This document shows positions 1 to 7,980 of a stretch of 64,000 nucleotides of DNA, one piece after another; positions within the stretch are counted from its first letter, which is position 1, and every line of letters starts with the position of its first letter. The stretch comes from Thiomicrorhabdus indica (GTDB taxonomy: Bacteria > Pseudomonadota > Gammaproteobacteria > Thiomicrospirales > Thiomicrospiraceae): positions 2,309,001-2,373,000 of the forward strand of contig NZ_CP033040.1 of NCBI RefSeq assembly GCF_004293625.1, read 5' to 3'. The notes under the pieces are model-generated. The model saw nothing but the letters and a program-made list of their open reading frames with translations, did no database searches and was not told where the DNA came from. The position numbers and the translations under genes were made by a program.

Positions 1-838
1 CATCATTCAACAACCCCAATCCAGCATACAGCGTTGTTGTTTTCCCTGATCCTGTCGGCCCCGTCACCAAAAAAATTCCATGAGCTTTCGACAAGCACTT
101 GCGAACCGAAATATCTAGATACTCCGGCAGCCCTAAATCTTTTAAGTTCAGTCTTTCTGAGCCTTTGTCCAATAAACGCATCACCACACGCTCACCATAG
201 CTTGAAGGCATGGTCGAAACACGTAAATCCACCGCTCGGCCACCCAATTTCAAAGCAATACGACCATCTTGTGGAATCCGTTTTTCAGCAATATCGAGCT
301 TAGCCATCACCTTAATCCGCGACACGAGCATTGAAGCCAAAGCTGGTTGAGGCCGTAAAACCGTTTTTAAAACCCCATCAACACGAAAACGAATCCTGAG
401 TTGATTTTCATATGGCTCAATATGAATATCCGATGCGCTGGCTCGAATCGCTTCCGCCAATACCGCATTCAATAACTTGATAATCGGTGCATCGTCGGCG
501 CTGTCTAATAAATCTTCCGGCTCACCCAATTCAGCCGCAACCGTTGCCAAGTCTTCAGTTTCAAGATTTTCAATTTGTGCAAAATCTTCAGAGCTTGCAC
601 TGCCATTAACACCATACACTGACTGGAGCGCTTTCTGCCACTGACTCTCATCAAGTTTTTCTAAAACCAGACCAGCCGGTAAAGATGGATTGGCGGAACT
701 CGAATGCCAACGTGCCTGAACATCCATCAAGCTGAGAAAATTGGTTTGCTCGGTGTAACACAGAGTCCATCCGCCTTCCTTTTGCATGACTAACAATTGG
801 TTATCGCGGGCAAAGCCAAAACTTAATTCAGAAATCAC
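1..838 (-). CDS. gspE: Type II secretion ATPase GspE (3' part outside window)
   Basis: This is the assembly ATPase of the type II secretion system, which powers the inner-membrane platform that drives the pseudopilus. About 279 N-terminal residues are visible; the C-terminal half lies beyond position 1. Reading from a GTG at 836-838 gives an N-terminus with the family pattern ELSFGFARDNQ, then the N2 region (IRASASDIHIEPYENQLRIR) and the Walker A motif GPTGSGKTTT near residue 258, just before the edge. The GTG start overlaps the stop codon of gspD by 11 bases, so the two are translationally coupled. An in-frame ATG about 17 codons further in is an alternative start. One near-copy of the ACCGGCCGGT motif encodes Pro-Ala-Gly here too. 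The identification is secure; the start is fairly likely. Confidence 0.93.
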   Translation of the reverse strand, partial: MISELSFGFARDNQLLVMQKEGGWTLCYTEQTNFLSLMDVQARWHSSSANPSLPAGLVLEKLDESQWQKALQSVYGVNGSASSEDFAQIENLETEDLATVAAELGEPEDLLDSADDAPIIKLLNAVLAEAIRASASDIHIEPYENQLRIRFRVDGVLKTVLRPQPALASMLVSRIKVMAKLDIAEKRIPQDGRIALKLGGRAVDLRVSTMPSSYGERVVMRLLDKGSERLNLKDLGLPEYLDISVRKCLSKAHGIFLVTGPTGSGKTTTLYAGLGLLND

Positions 839-3023
839 TACCGGTGATCTCCTCAAACGCTTGTAAAGACTTCTCAGCAGGGCTCATATTTGCTTTAGCT
901 TCCGTCGTTTGTTTAATTTCCACCTCAACGGTTTTCGGTGTATGTAAAAGTGTTGCACCATGCTGTTGGAATTGTGGCAGAGTTGGTAACTCTGGTTTTA
1001 AACTTGGCTCACGATCTTTCAGAGGCGTATTTAAAATTCGCTGTTGTTGTTCAAACATATAGGTGTATTTCTGCTGACTGTAGTAGTTACTCATTGCATT
1101 GTCACGGACAATGATGGGACGCAAAAACACCATTAAATTAACTTTTTCACGTGAATTTTCGGTACTTCTGAAAAGGCGCCCTAAACCTGGAATATCTCCT
1201 AACCCAGGAACTTTGGATTCAACTTCAGTCTCTTTTTCATTAATCAAACCTCCCAGTACAACGACATTGCCATCACCAACAATCACACGCGTCTTGATTT
1301 GACGTTTAGAGGTTTGTAAATCAACCGCCTCACCTTTATCCAAGACATCAGACACTTCTTGATCGATATCCAAATAAATTTCATCACCTTCATTAATTTG
1401 AGGCTTAACCTTTAATTTGAGACCAACGCTTTGACGCTCAATCGTTGTAAATGGATTCGTGACAGAATTTGTCGTCGAGGTATAACTTCCTGTACTGAAT
1501 GGCACTTCACGCCCTACTAAAATCTCAGCCTCTTCGTTATCAAGCGTCAAGATAGAAGGTGTCGCCAAAATATTCGATGCGGTATCTTTGCGCAAAGCCT
1601 GCAACAAGCCTGCCCATCCATGATTATTAGAATTGATATCACCAACACCAATATTAATTCCCGTCGTTAACGCACTTACGGCTGTCGCAGGATCACTTAA
1701 ATTCGCAGCAATTGCCGGCAACGCACCGGAAAAACTCACAATCCCTGCCCCCGTATCACCAAGAGCTGCCCATTCAATACCAAGGTTGCCAACTCGGTCT
1801 TCAGAAATCTCGACAAATACGGCTTCAATCAGCACTTGAGCACGACGAACATCTAATTGTTTAATCACTTCTAACAAGTTTTGCGTCACTGCCTGAGGGG
1901 CACTAATCACCAAAGCATTCATGCGCTCATCCGCTTCAATACGAATCTGGTTTTTTAAGGTTTTCTGATCTAAATCTGATTGAGCCGGCGGTTGCTCTGC
2001 ATTGGCATTTTCAGAATTCGCGGCCGAAGCGGATGTTTTTTTATCACTTGCGGTTAAGGGATTCGTTGCAGACTTTTGACCGGCCGGTAAACTCTTTGAA
2101 TTTGAACTATTGTCAGACTGCATACTCAATAAAGCAGTATTTTCAGAAATCTTTTGCAAAACGGGTAATAACTCAGCCGCTTTGGCATAACGCAAATAGA
2201 CTACTTTCAACTGACCATTTGCATTAACAGGAATATCTAATTCAGCAATCAATGCACGAATTTGTATGCGTTTTTGAGGATCGCCACTTAACACAATTCG
2301 ATTCGAACGCTCATCAACACTGTATGAAACGCCTGAGCCATTATTTTTTCGAGGCAGGAGCGCTTTTAAGGTTTTCTCTATTTCTTTTGCCGGCGCATGC
2401 TCCACCTGAAGCACTTCAAACTCACTATTTAAGTCTTTATCAACGCGTGCCAACACAGATTTTATTCGCTGGATATTGGAAACCATATCCGTAACAATTA
2501 ACTTATTACTGTCAGCCAAACCAACGAGATGCCCTTCACGTGCCACCATCGGCCGCAAAATCGCCACGAGCTTAGTCGCCTCAACATTATTGACATTGAG
2601 CACTTCAGTGACCCACTCTTCTCCATTATCACGTGCTTGACGATAGGGAATTTTATCTTTCGCTAAATTTGCTGGAACCACTTTGATGACATTGTCATTA
2701 GGAATTGCGACAAAACCATGCACATCTAAAACAGCCAGTAACGTTTCATAAAGCGCATCCGGCTCCATCGCCTCAGGCGCGATTAGCGTCACCTTGCCTT
2801 TCACTCGCGGATCAATAATAAAATTTCTTCCAGAAATTTTAGCAACGGCTTCAATGACCTTAGAAATATCCACATCTTGAAAATTTTGCGACATTTCGCC
2901 CGAAGAGGGAGTGGTTTCCGCTAGAAGCGTTGAGGGCATCGAAGCGGCAAAAGCCAGAGATACGCCAAGAATCAGGGCTTTAAGCTTAAAAGGTGAAAAA
3001 CGATTTTGTGAAATTTGATACAT
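828..3023 (-). CDS. gspD: Type II secretion outer-membrane secretin GspD
   Basis: The outer-membrane channel of the type II secretion system. Starting at the ATG at 3021-3023 gives 731 residues with a clean signal peptide (KLKALILGVSLAFAASMPSTLLAE), an N0 domain (FQDVDISKVIEAVAKISGRNF), N1-N3 repeats, and the C-terminal secretin domain with VPGLGDIPGLGRLFRS. A GTG at 3051-3053 would add ten residues in front of the signal peptide and has no ribosome-binding site, so I prefer the ATG. A low-complexity Ser/Ala/Asn/Gln linker around residues 300-360 interrupts N3 and holds the ACCGGCCGGT motif at 2079-2088 (Pro-Ala-Gly). The gene lies between gspC and gspE in one minus-strand operon. Confidence 0.95.
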   Translation of the reverse strand: MYQISQNRFSPFKLKALILGVSLAFAASMPSTLLAETTPSSGEMSQNFQDVDISKVIEAVAKISGRNFIIDPRVKGKVTLIAPEAMEPDALYETLLAVLDVHGFVAIPNDNVIKVVPANLAKDKIPYRQARDNGEEWVTEVLNVNNVEATKLVAILRPMVAREGHLVGLADSNKLIVTDMVSNIQRIKSVLARVDKDLNSEFEVLQVEHAPAKEIEKTLKALLPRKNNGSGVSYSVDERSNRIVLSGDPQKRIQIRALIAELDIPVNANGQLKVVYLRYAKAAELLPVLQKISENTALLSMQSDNSSNSKSLPAGQKSATNPLTASDKKTSASAANSENANAEQPPAQSDLDQKTLKNQIRIEADERMNALVISAPQAVTQNLLEVIKQLDVRRAQVLIEAVFVEISEDRVGNLGIEWAALGDTGAGIVSFSGALPAIAANLSDPATAVSALTTGINIGVGDINSNNHGWAGLLQALRKDTASNILATPSILTLDNEEAEILVGREVPFSTGSYTSTTNSVTNPFTTIERQSVGLKLKVKPQINEGDEIYLDIDQEVSDVLDKGEAVDLQTSKRQIKTRVIVGDGNVVVLGGLINEKETEVESKVPGLGDIPGLGRLFRSTENSREKVNLMVFLRPIIVRDNAMSNYYSQQKYTYMFEQQQRILNTPLKDREPSLKPELPTLPQFQQHGATLLHTPKTVEVEIKQTTEAKANMSPAEKSLQAFEEITGSDF

Positions 3024-3094
3024 AATGACTTCTATTAATTTTTTTGGATTCACTGAAAACCATCAGCTTAACAGCGTTAATTATCCATTTTTAG

Positions 3095-3970
3095 CTATTG
3101 TAAATTCACATCGATGGTTTGCAAACTTCCATTCCTATTAACGGTAAATTGTGCCTGCGACAATTTCATCATTGACTGCCACTTGCTCATATCACTCGCC
3201 AGCTCAGTGACTGATTGGCCATTTACTGCTGTCAAACGATCACCGGAACGAAAACCTAATGCTTCGAAAATTGCTTTTTCCGACCTAGGCCATAATTGCA
3301 ATGCTTGAATTTTGCCATTTTTTTGAATCGTTCGAACCCGAACATATCGATTAATGGCTATAGGAGAGGTTTTTAACTTTTGACGTAAATTATCAAGTTT
3401 CAGCTTTTGATTTTGGGTCAGCCCTTTTGATGAATTTGAAGATAACGATTGAGAGTTTATTTTTACTTCAGGCAAAGTAAGTTTTTCCATAGCGCCTTGG
3501 TTATCAATAACAACATAACTGCCAAAAACACTATGAACTGTCACATTGTTTTCAATTTCTTCACCAATGGCCAAAACTAAAGTCTGACTTCCTTTTTGAA
3601 TAATCGCCACCTGTCTATTTGGCGTGACCAAAGTTCCCTTCAATGTCAATTTAAGGCGCGTTTTCTTTAAGTCACCTTGTTCAACGATTGGTTTTGCATT
3701 AACAACTCCCTCCGCTGAAACCATTACTTGTTTTCCAAAAAGAGTACCTTGCAAACTCTGCATTTGGGAAGTCTCGGACATAAGCGATTTTTCTAGTTGA
3801 GGTACGCTCAAAGAAAAGTCCTCGGATTGGCTTTGCCATAGCTGCATTGAAATTTTCACCGCTAACCAAACCAATACAAAAACCAACCCAACATTAAACC
3901 AGCGTATCATCTGAACAGCATTTATATTTAATCGACTCACTAAACCTTCCCAATTTGTCTCGAGCGACAC
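3095..3970 (-). CDS. gspC: Type II secretion inner-membrane protein GspC
   Basis: GspC links the inner-membrane platform of the type II secretion system to the secretin. The 291-residue protein has a short cytoplasmic N-terminus, one membrane segment at about residues 23-45 (MIRWFNVGLVFVLVWLAVKI), a homology region near residues 80-150 (LKLTLKGTLVTPNRQVAIIQ), and a C-terminal PDZ-like domain (FEALGFRSGDRLTAVNGQSV) that is thought to bind substrate. It is the first gene of the gspC-gspD-gspE run and stops 71 bases before the preferred gspD start. Its promoter should lie in 3971-4080, between it and the old tRNA-Met terminator. Confidence 0.93.
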   Translation of the reverse strand: MSLETNWEGLVSRLNINAVQMIRWFNVGLVFVLVWLAVKISMQLWQSQSEDFSLSVPQLEKSLMSETSQMQSLQGTLFGKQVMVSAEGVVNAKPIVEQGDLKKTRLKLTLKGTLVTPNRQVAIIQKGSQTLVLAIGEEIENNVTVHSVFGSYVVIDNQGAMEKLTLPEVKINSQSLSSNSSKGLTQNQKLKLDNLRQKLKTSPIAINRYVRVRTIQKNGKIQALQLWPRSEKAIFEALGFRSGDRLTAVNGQSVTELASDMSKWQSMMKLSQAQFTVNRNGSLQTIDVNLQ

Positions 3971-4085
3971 TATAAAGACTAATAGTTTATAGAAAATGAA
4001 ACTTTTATCACAACTAAATGAAATGATCAGAAAAAGATAGGATAAGACGAGAGAAGTGCTTTTTAGATACGTTTATAGAAACAAA

Positions 4086-4113
4086 AAAGCCCGAAACGCT
4101 ATGTTCGGGCTTT
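4086..4113 (-). terminator. Rho-independent terminator, probably the original tRNA-Met terminator
   Basis: A perfect 10-bp stem (AAAGCCCGAA, 4086-4095, with TTCGGGCTTT, 4104-4113) and an 8-base loop. On the minus strand it runs into a T-tract. It lies 2 bases beyond the island's distal att repeat, where the native downstream side of tRNA-Met would have been before insertion, so I infer it is the ancestral terminator displaced by the island. Confidence 0.8.
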
Positions 4114-4115
4114 AA

Positions 4116-4135
4116 AAATATGGTGGCTACACCGA
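4116..4135. repeat. Distal attachment site: 20-bp copy of the tRNA-Met 3' end
   Basis: A perfect 20-base match to 7705-7724, covering the CCA end and the last bases of the tRNA-Met acceptor/T-arm side plus the AAATA just outside it. This is the footprint left when an integrase recombines into the 3' end of a tRNA gene. Confidence 0.88.
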
Positions 4136-4197
4136 ACCAGGAAAAGACGATATAACCAATTGATAACTAATAACTTTTATAAAATAAAAAAACAAAG

Positions 4198-4218
4198 TAC
4201 CGTCAAAAATACCGTCAG
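4198..4218. promoter_or_regulatory. Two TACCGTCA boxes near the distal island end
   Basis: TACCGTCA occurs at 4198-4205 and again at 4211-4218, a 13-base period, in an otherwise very AT-rich stretch next to att. The same box occurs as an inverted pair at the other island end. Possible recombinase arm-type or excisionase sites; this is inference from position and repetition only. Confidence 0.5.
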
Positions 4219-4221
4219 TAA

Positions 4222-5553
4222 CTAATAGTAAAGATCCTCCAGTTGTTCTTGCATTTTTCTACCATCATCTTCATGAAATAATTTAAAAATTTTTTCAAAA
4301 ACCAACTTAAGCCCTGACCAGTCGTATTCACTTATCAAAGAATTATCTAGCTTACAGCGGTTTAGTTTTTCTTTGAATTTTTTCTGAATCTCATCCTTAT
4401 GTGTCATTTCCCCTTGATATTCTTGTAAGCCTGCATCCAATCCTGTCCACTTAACAGGATATAGACTACCATCATCGCTTTTTAAGCAATCAGCACCAAG
4501 GTACGGCTCGATACTTCCAGAAAGACCGTTTACATCCATGCTTACCATTCCAGTGGGACCAAGCGTTGGGTAATCTTCAAGCACTGGTAAATTCGGAAGA
4601 TTGATGATTTTTATATTCTTCGAAATACTAGCCTTCGCAAGCCCCCTTAAAGCAGACCTCGCAGCAGTATCATTATCAAAAACAGCAATGATTTTATTAA
4701 CAATCCCTGCCCCTGAAAATGTTTTAACCATATTTGCTAGGCTACCTGCGCCACCACCGACCTTTGCTCCATCAAAATCTATAAATGAAAAATAATCAGC
4801 AAGGTGTGGATAGAGAATACTTAAAGATTCAGATAAAACATAGGTATCAAACTTTCCTTCAGTGAGGATAATGCACCTACCTTTCTGGTAAAGATCTCGA
4901 TAGAAAAGGTTGAAAGCATGCTCAACCAAGTCATCTTCTTCATTCAAATATTCACTTAATATCAACTCAGTAACATCATAGATAACCTCATGATCTTCAG
5001 GAACCACTTCTAGTACAAGTCTTAGAGGAATATTGAAATCAAACTCTGGAAAACCATACCAATCCTCTTTCAACATATATCTCATTAAGCCATCATAGCT
5101 ACCTTCATCAATATCAAATTTACTTTTACCACTTTGGTACAACACCTGTAAGTTTGAAATCCACTTCTCTGAAGTCATTTCCCGAAGAATATCTATATTT
5201 TTTTGCAGATATGGACGGGGATTGTCATCTTCTTCTATCCATCGCTCGTAAGTAGAAATATTTTGTTCTAAAACGCTGTGAAAAAGTTCTTTAGAGTTAT
5301 GTAATGAATACCCGATAAGATCTAGACGATCTCTTAATTCACTGACAGAAATAGAATAGTAAACTACATTGAACGTTTCTCCATCTTCTAGATAATCCTT
5401 CACTCTAGAAAGCCTTTTAGGGAGATTTTCTGAATTAGCAGGAACTGTTTTTCTATCAGACTCCCTAAATAATTGCATAATTTCAGGACTTACATCGTTT
5501 TTGGATGCCCCTATATAAAAGTCATTGACCCAACACTCTGCATAGCTACCCAT
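4222..5553 (-). CDS. HEPN/Toprim-associated protein (predicted conflict-system effector)
   Basis: The 443-residue protein begins MGSYAECWVNDFYIG and continues with SVSELRDRLDLIGYSL around residues 70-85. I recognise this as the N-terminal domain called HEPN/Toprim N in domain databases. Residues 226-300 form a Toprim-like fold: strand-loop with Glu232 (TEGKFD), then Asp293 and Asp295 (VFDNDTAA), the metal-binding acidic residues of Toprim nucleases and OLD-type proteins. I see no membrane segment or signal peptide. The gene follows the HEPN gene by 15 bases, so they are likely co-transcribed. Families with this architecture were predicted by comparative genomics to target RNA in biological conflicts; the actual substrate is unknown. 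The domain call is fairly secure, the function is inference. Confidence 0.8.
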   Translation of the reverse strand: MGSYAECWVNDFYIGASKNDVSPEIMQLFRESDRKTVPANSENLPKRLSRVKDYLEDGETFNVVYYSISVSELRDRLDLIGYSLHNSKELFHSVLEQNISTYERWIEEDDNPRPYLQKNIDILREMTSEKWISNLQVLYQSGKSKFDIDEGSYDGLMRYMLKEDWYGFPEFDFNIPLRLVLEVVPEDHEVIYDVTELILSEYLNEEDDLVEHAFNLFYRDLYQKGRCIILTEGKFDTYVLSESLSILYPHLADYFSFIDFDGAKVGGGAGSLANMVKTFSGAGIVNKIIAVFDNDTAARSALRGLAKASISKNIKIINLPNLPVLEDYPTLGPTGMVSMDVNGLSGSIEPYLGADCLKSDDGSLYPVKWTGLDAGLQEYQGEMTHKDEIQKKFKEKLNRCKLDNSLISEYDWSGLKLVFEKIFKLFHEDDGRKMQEQLEDLYY

Positions 5554-5568
5554 TCTCTTGAAGACCCT

Positions 5569-6135
5569 TTATTTGTATAGCTGCTCTTTAAACAGTTCAT
5601 GAAAATTTTCAATTTTATCCCTTACTTTATAGATGAAATCAATATCATTTTTTACTGTTTCAATATCAACTTTTTTGTATGTTTCAAAAATACCTTTCTT
5701 ACTTGCTTTGGTTTTTACTGAAACAAGCTTATTTTCCTTTGAGCCTATCCAGTCTGCATGAGCATATCCATTTCTTCTTTTCGCACACTCAAACAATAAC
5801 TTTTCATTCTCAATTAACTCTTCCCGTAAAGGAACTCCACTACAACATTCAAGAGCTTGGCCATATAGATTAATTAATGTTCTACATTTTTGGCTATACT
5901 GCATTTCTGCTAAAAACACCTGTATACGGTCATCCTGATATGGATCATGTGTCATCAAATCAGCTATCGCAAATGAAACTATATTTTCCAATGAATTGAA
6001 GAAAATAATTATCCAACCAATATGACTAGATACTTCCTCCAAATACTCTCGCAACTCACCCTCTTCCAAAAACTCAAAATTTTCGGAAGCTTTCAGCCTA
6101 TCACAAACAATTTCATTCATAATTTTCAACGCCAT
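5569..6135 (-). CDS. Small HEPN-like protein with RNGYAH motif
   Basis: A 188-residue, largely helical protein. Residues 121-126 read RNGYAH, which fits the R-(x4-6)-H signature of HEPN ribonucleases, with a polar residue directly after the arginine as is usual. The preceding helix (NEKLLFECAKR) and the following stretch of charged helices agree with a four-helix HEPN fold. A second in-frame ATG at residue 6 is an alternative start. It precedes the HEPN/Toprim gene by 15 bases inside the tRNA-Met island, so the two may form an effector pair, or this one may be a toxin held by its neighbour. I do not recognise a closer family name. It is not a MNT/HEPN pair: no nucleotidyltransferase gene is present. 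Confidence 0.6.
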   Translation of the reverse strand: MALKIMNEIVCDRLKASENFEFLEEGELREYLEEVSSHIGWIIIFFNSLENIVSFAIADLMTHDPYQDDRIQVFLAEMQYSQKCRTLINLYGQALECCSGVPLREELIENEKLLFECAKRRNGYAHADWIGSKENKLVSVKTKASKKGIFETYKKVDIETVKNDIDFIYKVRDKIENFHELFKEQLYK

Positions 6136-6200
6136 TAATCATATTCAAATAGTATAAATACCAATACATCCTACAATAACACAAACTCTATGATTCCATA

Positions 6201-6254
6201 GCTTGGGGCAAGCGGGGCAGGTCAGTGTTTATAGGGGTTTCGGCTGCCCCAAGC
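6201..6254. repeat. Inverted repeat in the island spacer
   Basis: A perfect 10-bp inverted repeat, GCTTGGGGCA (6201-6210) and TGCCCCAAGC (6245-6254), with 34 bases between that contain a further GGGGCA at 6214-6219. It lies between the DUF927 remnant and the HEPN gene. It is GC-rich against an AT-rich background and lacks a T-tract, so it is not a typical terminator. It could be an operator or origin-like structure; the role is unknown. Confidence 0.5.
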
Positions 6255-6276
6255 ATTTATCACAAAAAATAAAAAA

Positions 6277-7476
6277 TCAGTCATCAGATTCCCCTAGCAG
6301 CTCCCCTAAAATTGCATACATTCTCGGGCGCTTTTTCGTCGAATTTGAAGGAAGCTTGCAATCAAAACGATCTGCATCATGTTTCAAGAAGCCTTTCTCT
6401 CGCAACTCTGATAAAGCCGTCTTGTAGCAGATTCCTTTACAGACCTCATTCTTAAACGTTTCCGGATAGATGTAATAAACATCTTGGCGGTTTTCATAAT
6501 GCTTAAAGCCCGCTTTATCCCGAATCACGGTATTGAAGACAGGCTGACTAGATAAGGGCTGAGAACCGGTTTGAAGAGCCTCAAAACGACTATCTTCATT
6601 ACGCTCAATAAAGCTTTTAACCTGATTCAACGCCTCCTCTGTTTCAGTATTTCCGGAGCCTCTATCTTCTAGCCATGAATTAAAACATTCAGCAATCGCT
6701 TTAATTGCATCCTCTGGCTCCCAAGAGACTAAACCAAACTCACTGGCTAATTCACCAGCCGCAGCAACAAGAGCAAACCGAGAAAGAACCCTAGAAACCT
6801 GACTATCATTTTCGGCTTGAATTCTATTTTTGAACTCGTCAAAAAAGAACTTTGCCCGCTCCTTATTTCGAGAATGGTTTTCAATATATTTTTCGATAAA
6901 TGCCATTCCTAGCGAGCCATGATGATATTCCGCCTTGTCTTTTAAATGATCTGCTAACTCACTACCACTCGGAAATTCATGTAAGTTTTCAAATACCCCG
7001 AATTTCCCGGTATCTGCCGGAATATTTGCAATCTGGAGAGTTTGACCATCTTTCGGGCTTTTTCCGATACTTTGCATTATTGAACGAAGGTCAATTTCCC
7101 CATTAGACAAGAACAAAAGTCTCCACGTTTTGGTTTCTCGATTTTCAAAACCTTTATTACTTCGCTCTTTACCGGTACCGTTCGCCAACATATAAACGAT
7201 GTTATCCATCTCATACTTATTGGCTTCCCCAATCTCGTCCAGAATCAAAGTATTGTCGTTATGGATTAGGGCAATTTGCTCTAAAGCATTACCGGTAGAT
7301 CGCCAAGTTTTAAACCGGCTTCGATCACCCCAAACACTTACCGCAACATGGTTAATGGTACTCTTACCAATTGATGAACCACCAACCACATGAAAACCAC
7401 CTCCGGGTACATTCAAATCCTTCAATAAGGTTCCGGCTAACGACAACGAAACAGCAAAGATTAACATCTTGAACAT
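6277..7476 (-). pseudogene. 5'-truncated DUF927-type helicase/ATPase remnant
   Basis: A 399-residue open frame that begins abruptly inside a conserved domain. Residues 25-40 (GGGFHVVGGSSIGKST) hold a Walker A motif; Asp80-Glu81 (TLILDEIGE) is Walker B; LLFLSNGEIDL is a sensor-like strand. This matches the DUF927 superfamily helicase domain found in primase-like replication proteins of integrative elements and phage satellites. The homologous stretch starts only a few residues after the ATG, a TAA stop lies directly upstream in frame, and a 9-base direct repeat (ATGTTCAAG) flanks the junction. So the N-terminal primase half and domain start are missing. I infer a deletion remnant rather than a working replicase; a short functional variant is possible. 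Confidence 0.65.
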
Positions 7477-7547
7477 TTAGGTTTTTGACTTGAACATCAG
7501 TTAAGGGCAAGGCTAGGCTTCTTTATTGAAAAGGGTTATAGCGATTT

Positions 7548-7587
7548 TTGACGGTATTGAACAAAAATTAAATTTCAATACCGTCAA
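7548..7587. repeat. 14-bp inverted repeat containing TACCGTCA boxes
   Basis: TTGACGGTATTGAA (7548-7561) and its exact complement (7574-7587) around a 12-base AT spacer. Each arm contains the TACCGTCA box (on opposite strands) also seen twice at the other island end. It sits between the DUF927 remnant and tRNA-Met, where an integrase gene and its leader would be expected. Candidate integrase arm or excisionase site, or a replication site. Confidence 0.6.
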
Positions 7588-7670
7588 TTTTGTGATGATG
7601 TCAACAGATTAAGTGAGATTACGTGAGACTCTAAAACGACCAGGAAGCCTTTAAACACGTTATTTTAGGC

Positions 7671-7697
7671 ATAAAAAAAGCCGTCATAAGACAGCTT
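7671..7697 (-). terminator. Island-borne terminator for tRNA-Met
   Basis: On the minus strand an 8-bp stem with one G-U pair (7678-7685 with 7690-7697), a 4-base loop, and a run of seven T. It directly follows the tRNA-Met gene. Since the island entered at the tRNA 3' end, this terminator arrived with the island and replaced the native one at 4086-4113. Confidence 0.75.
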
Positions 7698-7704
7698 AAT
7701 TTAG

Positions 7705-7724
7705 AAATATGGTGGCTACACCGA
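7705..7724. repeat. Proximal attachment site within tRNA-Met
   Basis: The 20-base segment matching 4116-4135 exactly. It overlaps the 3' 15 bases of the tRNA-Met gene including CCA, so the tRNA is reconstituted by the island side. Confidence 0.88.
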
Positions 7725-7786
7725 GATTCGAACTTGGGACCCCATCATTATGAGTGATGTGCTCTAACCAGCTGAGCTATGTAGCC
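7710..7786 (-). tRNA. tRNA-Met (CAT), elongator type
   Basis: A 77-base gene with acceptor stem GGCTACA/TGTAGCC, D-arm TAGCTCAGCTGGTTAGAGCA, anticodon loop CTCATAA (anticodon CAT) on a five-base-pair stem, T-loop GTTCGAATC, and an encoded CCA end. It closely resembles the E. coli elongator tRNA-Met and lacks initiator features. It lies downstream of ychF, as in Pseudomonas, and its 3' end is the island's integration site. Confidence 0.97.
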
Positions 7787-7980
7787 AAAATGTGGTGCGT
7801 ATTATAAGCATTGTTTGAATGCTGTCAATACTAATTTTATAAGTTTCTTAAAGTTTTTAGCTTTAGGTATTTCAATGCATTTAAGAAAGATACCGGCCGG
7901 TAATATTTGATAAAAAAGCACTAACCAAGTTTGTGTTTTTCTGGAAAATTCAGAACAACAAAACAGTTAAGCTTTTAAAC
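7787..7980. other. Spacer between tRNA-Met and the ychF palindrome
   Basis: It holds the tRNA-Met promoter and one ACCGGCCGGT copy (7892-7901). I see no gene in it. Confidence 0.6.
7801..7828 (-). promoter_or_regulatory. Sigma-70 promoter of tRNA-Met
   Basis: On the minus strand TTGACA (7823-7828), 16 bases, TATAAT (7801-7806): both hexamers match consensus exactly. The -10 box ends 14 bases before the tRNA 5' end. Confidence 0.88.

Larger units (their letters stand above)
4116..7724. mobile_element. Genomic island in tRNA-Met, integrase missing
   Basis: The 3.6-kb segment is bounded by 20-bp direct repeats of the tRNA-Met 3' end (4116-4135 and 7705-7724). Each boundary has its own terminator just inside or outside (4086-4113 native, 7671-7697 island-borne). 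It holds three minus-strand genes: a HEPN protein, a HEPN/Toprim protein and a DUF927-type helicase that lacks its N-terminal half. Box TACCGTCA (or its complement) occurs twice near each end (4198-4205, 4211-4218; 7549-7556, 7579-7586), as expected for integrase arm sites. No integrase, excisionase or transposase gene is visible. I infer either a deletion that took the integrase and the 5' part of the DUF927 gene, or a satellite element mobilised in trans. The dispersed ACCGGCCGGT motif is absent here. Confidence 0.82.
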
